A stretch of 64,000 nt of DNA from Bacillota bacterium. Lineage in GTDB: Bacteria; Bacillota; UBA4882; UBA8346. Positions 63,227-64,000 of this stretch are shown piece after piece (position 1 is the stretch's first letter; each line of letters begins with the position of its first letter). The position numbers were made by a program, and so were the translations under genes. The notes under the pieces were generated by a model. That model worked only from the letters and a program-made list of their open reading frames with translations. It was not told where the DNA came from and made no database searches. Location: NCBI GenBank assembly GCA_023410535.1, contig JAEYPR010000012.1, forward strand, positions 1 to 64,000, given 5' to 3'.

Positions 63227-64000
63227 TGGCATTTCCCCCATCATCGTAAAATACCCATTTCGACGACGTTTTGAAAACGAGATAGGTCAGTGTAAGAATG
63301 ATCAAAAACAATACCCACGAAATCGCGCTGGCATAACCCATCCGAAAATTGGTAAACGCTTCAATATAAAGCTTCAAACCAATTAAATACGTTGATTTCA
63401 TTGGTCCGCCGTTTGTCACCACAAATGCGGAAGTGAAATTTTGGAGCGCGTTGATCGATTGCATAATTAAATTGAAGAATAGAATCGGGGTCAGCATTGG
63501 CAGCGTTATTTTGAAAAAGACCAATATCCGCGAAGCGCCGTCCATTTTAGCGGCTTCATATAACTCGATGGGTATTTGTTTTAATGCGGCTAAAAAGAGG
63601 ACCATGGAAGAACCAAACTGCCACACCTGCAAAATACTGATCGTAAACAATGCCAGGTTAGGATCGCCCAGCCAGTCAATTGCGCCGATGCCGAAGACCT
63701 GCAGTAATTGATTGATCGTTCCCTCTTTCATAAACATGATCTTCCACAAAGCGGAAATCGCGATGCTGCCGCCTAAGATTGACGGGAGATAATAGAGCGT
63801 CCGAAAGAAATTTACTCCTTTAATTTTTATATTCAATAACAAAGCAACCAGTAAGGAGAAGATTAACTTACTGGGAACGGAGAGTAACGCATATAACCCT
63901 GTTACCAAGATCGACTTGATAAATTCCGGATCTGCAGTAAACAACCGGATATAATTGTCGAACCCGATCCATTTGGTGTTACTCATTACATTGTAATTGG
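63219..64000 (-). CDS. Carbohydrate ABC permease, CUT1 MalF-like, partial
   Basis: EAA loop YEAAKMDGASRILVFFKITLP and C-terminal helices typical of MalF/UgpA. The frame is open through the right edge (upstream codons encode NYNV before MSNTK), so the Met at 63986 is internal and the N-terminus with its first helix lies outside. Partner of the MalG-like gene; substrate-binding protein probably just beyond the window. Confidence 0.92.
   Translation of the reverse strand, partial: NYNVMSNTKWIGFDNYIRLFTADPEFIKSILVTGLYALLSVPSKLIFSLLVALLLNIKIKGVNFFRTLYYLPSILGGSIAISALWKIMFMKEGTINQLLQVFGIGAIDWLGDPNLALFTISILQVWQFGSSMVLFLAALKQIPIELYEAAKMDGASRILVFFKITLPMLTPILFFNLIMQSINALQNFTSAFVVTNGGPMKSTYLIGLKLYIEAFTNFRMGYASAISWVLFLIILTLTYLVFKTSSKWVFYDDGGNANE

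Overview
The window (GC-rich coding DNA, AT-rich spacers) reads as a chromosome segment of a free-living Bacillota with a diderm-like envelope. Firmicute traits are a Spo0E-type phosphatase gene, a PhoPR/Pst operon in Gram-positive style, a CBM3 module and strong GGAGG ribosome binding sites. Envelope traits unusual for a classical Gram-positive are a complete exbB-exbD-tonB operon followed by a secreted cohesin-like protein and an SLH-domain protein. A spore-forming, Gram-negative-staining lineage such as Hydrogenispora/Limnochordia would fit, but this is inference from gene content only. I see no rRNA, tRNA, CRISPR array, transposase or prophage.

Layout. 1-6469 (minus): a giant secreted protein, cut by the left edge, with CBM3, Ig-like, NHL and YD/RHS shell regions, i.e. 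a teneurin-like architecture. 6720-9609 (plus): a MocR regulator and a paralogous aminotransferase without the HTH. 9724-10760 (minus): lrgAB. 10938-17715 (minus): pstS-pstC-pstA-pstB-phoU-phoP-phoR. 17926-19870 (minus): a chemoreceptor and a tiny zinc-ribbon gene. 20270-26981 (plus): PlsC-like and FeeM/OlsB-like acyltransferases, ppk, a degenerate phosphoesterase-HD fusion and ppx. 27268-35193 (minus): a small unknown, Lhr helicase, a membrane pseudokinase and a MurE-like ligase. 35326-37091 (plus): MarR regulator and fabF. 37141-38976 (minus): a small membrane protein and a eukaryote-type hexokinase. 39404-41891 (plus): feoA and a feoB split into two genes. 42307-43351 (minus): a small (p)ppGpp-hydrolase-like HD protein and an unknown. 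43498-44019 (plus): a membrane protein. 44074-48656 (minus): the TonB operon. 48927-50911 (minus): CheX, GNAT, flavodoxin-like oxidoreductase, with a divergent MocR at 51027. 52603-57526 (plus): hybrid histidine kinase with a LacI-like sensor, HD-GYP response regulator and Spo0E. 57680-60711 (minus): TSCPD protein, MFS exporter, Na+/H+ antiporter. 60970-64000 (minus): an FG-GAP-type protein and two sugar ABC permeases, the second cut by the right edge.

The main thread is phosphate. Arrays of YTTAATC at 11-bp spacing, the form expected of PhoP boxes, lie before pstS, on both strands before the acyltransferase/polyphosphate operon and the zinc-ribbon gene, and once more at 27742-27790 with no obvious target. 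The block 10.9-27.8 kb therefore looks like one phosphate-starvation island combining uptake, signalling, polyphosphate turnover and possibly phosphorus-free aminolipid synthesis. Other self-contained units are the MarR-fabF pair with a perfect 16-bp inverted repeat over its promoter, and two spacers filled with degenerate 21-bp tandem repeats.
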